DNA from: Methanocella arvoryzae MRE50
Lineage (GTDB): Archaea; Halobacteriota; Methanocellia; Methanocellales; Methanocellaceae
Assembly: GCF_000063445.1 (NCBI RefSeq)
Contig: NC_009464.1
Span: 2,914,001-2,978,000, forward strand
Direction of reading: 5' to 3'
Length of the DNA stretch: 64,000 nucleotides
Shown: positions 63,317 through 64,000 of the stretch, one piece after another
Numbering within the stretch: the stretch's first letter is position 1
Layout: each line of letters starts with the position of its first letter
The notes under the pieces: model-generated
What the model saw: the letters and a program-made list of their open reading frames with translations, nothing else
Databases searched by the model: none
What the model was told of the DNA's origin: nothing
Translations under genes and position numbers: made by a program

Positions 63317-63553
63317 TTACCACCAGAGTCCGCCGAAGCCGCCGAAGCCGCTGAACATCGAGCTGAATGCCAGCGAGCTGCTGAACGAGCTGCCGAAGAA
63401 CGGGAACCCGAAGCCTCCGAAGAACGGGAATCCGAACCCGAACCCTCTGAAGAACGGGAATCCGAACCCGAATCCTCTTCCGAACCATGCGGTGGCCGGG
63501 AGAGCCAGTGTCAAAAATGCTGTTGCACCTGCAACTACAAGTTTCTTAAACAT
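63317..63553 (-). CDS. Small secreted Gly/Phe-rich protein
   Basis: A 78-residue protein. A signal peptide (MFKKLVVAGATAFLTLALPA, then TA) leads to a mature part dominated by repeats of FGFGFPFF and GFGFPFF, then a Ser-rich stretch and GFGGFGGLWW. The start is ATG 63553 with GGAGGT 8 nt upstream; the frame to 63622 overlaps the promoter (CACTATATTGGG, about 63591-63602 on the minus strand). Strong promoter, ribosome site and terminator suggest high expression. It may form a hydrophobic surface layer or fibre; no family recognised. Confidence 0.72.
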   Translation of the reverse strand: MFKKLVVAGATAFLTLALPATAWFGRGFGFGFPFFRGFGFGFPFFGGFGFPFFGSSFSSSLAFSSMFSGFGGFGGLWW

Positions 63554-63738
63554 GTATGCTATACCTCCTCTGATCACTAAATCTCCCAATATAGTGTTCA
63601 ATATTGCCAGCGATTTAAACAAAATATTGTGTGTACGAGCTCAAAATTGTTAATGCGAGTTATTTTATGGTTAAAATGTAAAAATAAGCTTATCCTGTGC
63701 CTATATTGTGATGAAATGCAGGATTTTCGGCCGCTTCT

Positions 63739-63759
63739 ATAATTCAACCACTGAATTAT
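63739..63759. promoter_or_regulatory. Perfect 8-bp inverted repeat (possible operator)
   Basis: ATAATTCA-ACCAC-TGAATTAT. It lies between the terminator of the MFS-type gene and the promoter of the small secreted protein. No T-run or gene is adjacent, so a dimeric regulator site is more likely than a terminator. Confidence 0.4.
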
Positions 63760-63779
63760 CCTGGCGAACCTTTGAGCCT

Positions 63780-63811
63780 TAAAAAATGGGGCAGCCCTAA
63801 AACTGGCTGCC
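63780..63811 (-). terminator. Terminator of the MFS-type gene
   Basis: GGCAGCC ... GGCTGCC (63790-63796 with 63805-63811) forms a 7-bp stem with an 8-nt loop. On the minus strand it is followed by TTTTTT (63781-63786). It overlaps the first base of the stop codon. Confidence 0.65.
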
Positions 63812-64000
63812 TATGCTGTTTCCGTTTCCTGCATTTCTGTCCTGGCCGAAAAGTAGCCTCTGACCACTACGTACCCGATCAGGATGACGACTCCGACAGA
63901 CACTATGGCCGATAACACGAAGATGTCCTGGAACGCCGGGCCCATTATATCCTGTAGCGCTTGTGCCATCATGGACTCCATATCGGGGCTTCCGGTCCCG
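63811..64000 (-). CDS. C-terminal end of a membrane transporter (MFS, DHA2-like); partial
   Basis: The last 62 codons of a minus-strand gene that continues beyond the window. The readable part, PDMESMMAQALQDIMGPAFQ followed by DIFVLSAIVSVGVVILIGYVVV and RGYFSARTEMQETETA, has one membrane helix with a preceding amphipathic segment of the DIFVLSAI type. This is common at the C-terminus of DHA2/EmrB-like drug exporters. The family call is tentative because only the end is visible. Confidence 0.55.
   Translation of the reverse strand, partial: GTGSPDMESMMAQALQDIMGPAFQDIFVLSAIVSVGVVILIGYVVVRGYFSARTEMQETETA

Overview
The window is archaeal. It carries the euryarchaeal RNA polymerase/str gene order with split largest subunits (rpoH, rpoB'', rpoB', rpoA', rpoA'', rpl30e, nusA-like, rps12, rps7, EF-2, EF-1A, rps10), an archaeal IF1A, an aCPSF2-type beta-CASP nuclease, an archaeal GluRS, TATA-type promoters and GGTGA/GGAGG ribosome binding sites. 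The balanced-to-high GC, the GluRS active-site variant and the gene mix suggest a methanogen-related euryarchaeon. My best guess is Methanocellales (Rice Cluster I), but no methanogenesis gene lies in the window, so this is inference.

Layout: 0.3-4.7 kb holds membrane and exported proteins, including two tandem PQQ-type sugar dehydrogenase-like genes. 4.9-18.3 kb (minus) is the transcription/translation operon headed by a tRNA-Lys. 18.6-24.7 kb holds RNA processing and stress genes (aCPSF2, hemerythrin, aIF1A, FMN split-barrel protein, MsrB, DEAD-box helicase). 25-33.7 kb has a cation exchanger, UspA, sensor kinases, a wrecked iron alcohol dehydrogenase, a hydrolase, ThyA and a TatD-like protein. 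33.7-44.9 kb holds an orphan tungstate-binding lipoprotein, a membrane Fe-S oxidoreductase with a haem-type CxxCH motif, and a divergent block: an ECF transporter (S, AA, T), three exported proteins (one with another CxxCH), and a CcsA-type haem-handling protein. 45.2-47.8 kb is a PadR-controlled ABC-2 exporter. 48-64 kb is accessory: another sensor kinase, a Dam-type methylase plus restriction enzyme next to three fasciclin paralogues, a GxxExxY protein, a UvrD/RecB helicase-nuclease, a TPR protein, a CpXC protein, gltX, a tiny Gly/Phe-rich secreted protein and the end of an MFS-type transporter.

Two things stand out. First, four unrelated intergenic repeat families (near 0.1, 2.2, 30.1/45.1 and 53.3/56.1 kb) share one architecture: inward-facing arrays of degenerate 9-10 bp words that form a long inverted repeat. 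One copy encloses a GxxExxY (PD-(D/E)XK-like) gene and a near-identical copy does not, which suggests an autonomous/non-autonomous mobile element pair. Second, the ECF transporter, the exported proteins with a probable shared SUOX-like fold, the CxxCH proteins and the CcsA homologue may be a previously undescribed import or redox system at the cell surface.

Where a start codon was moved from the longest frame, the entry says why. TATA boxes and terminators are pattern calls made by eye.
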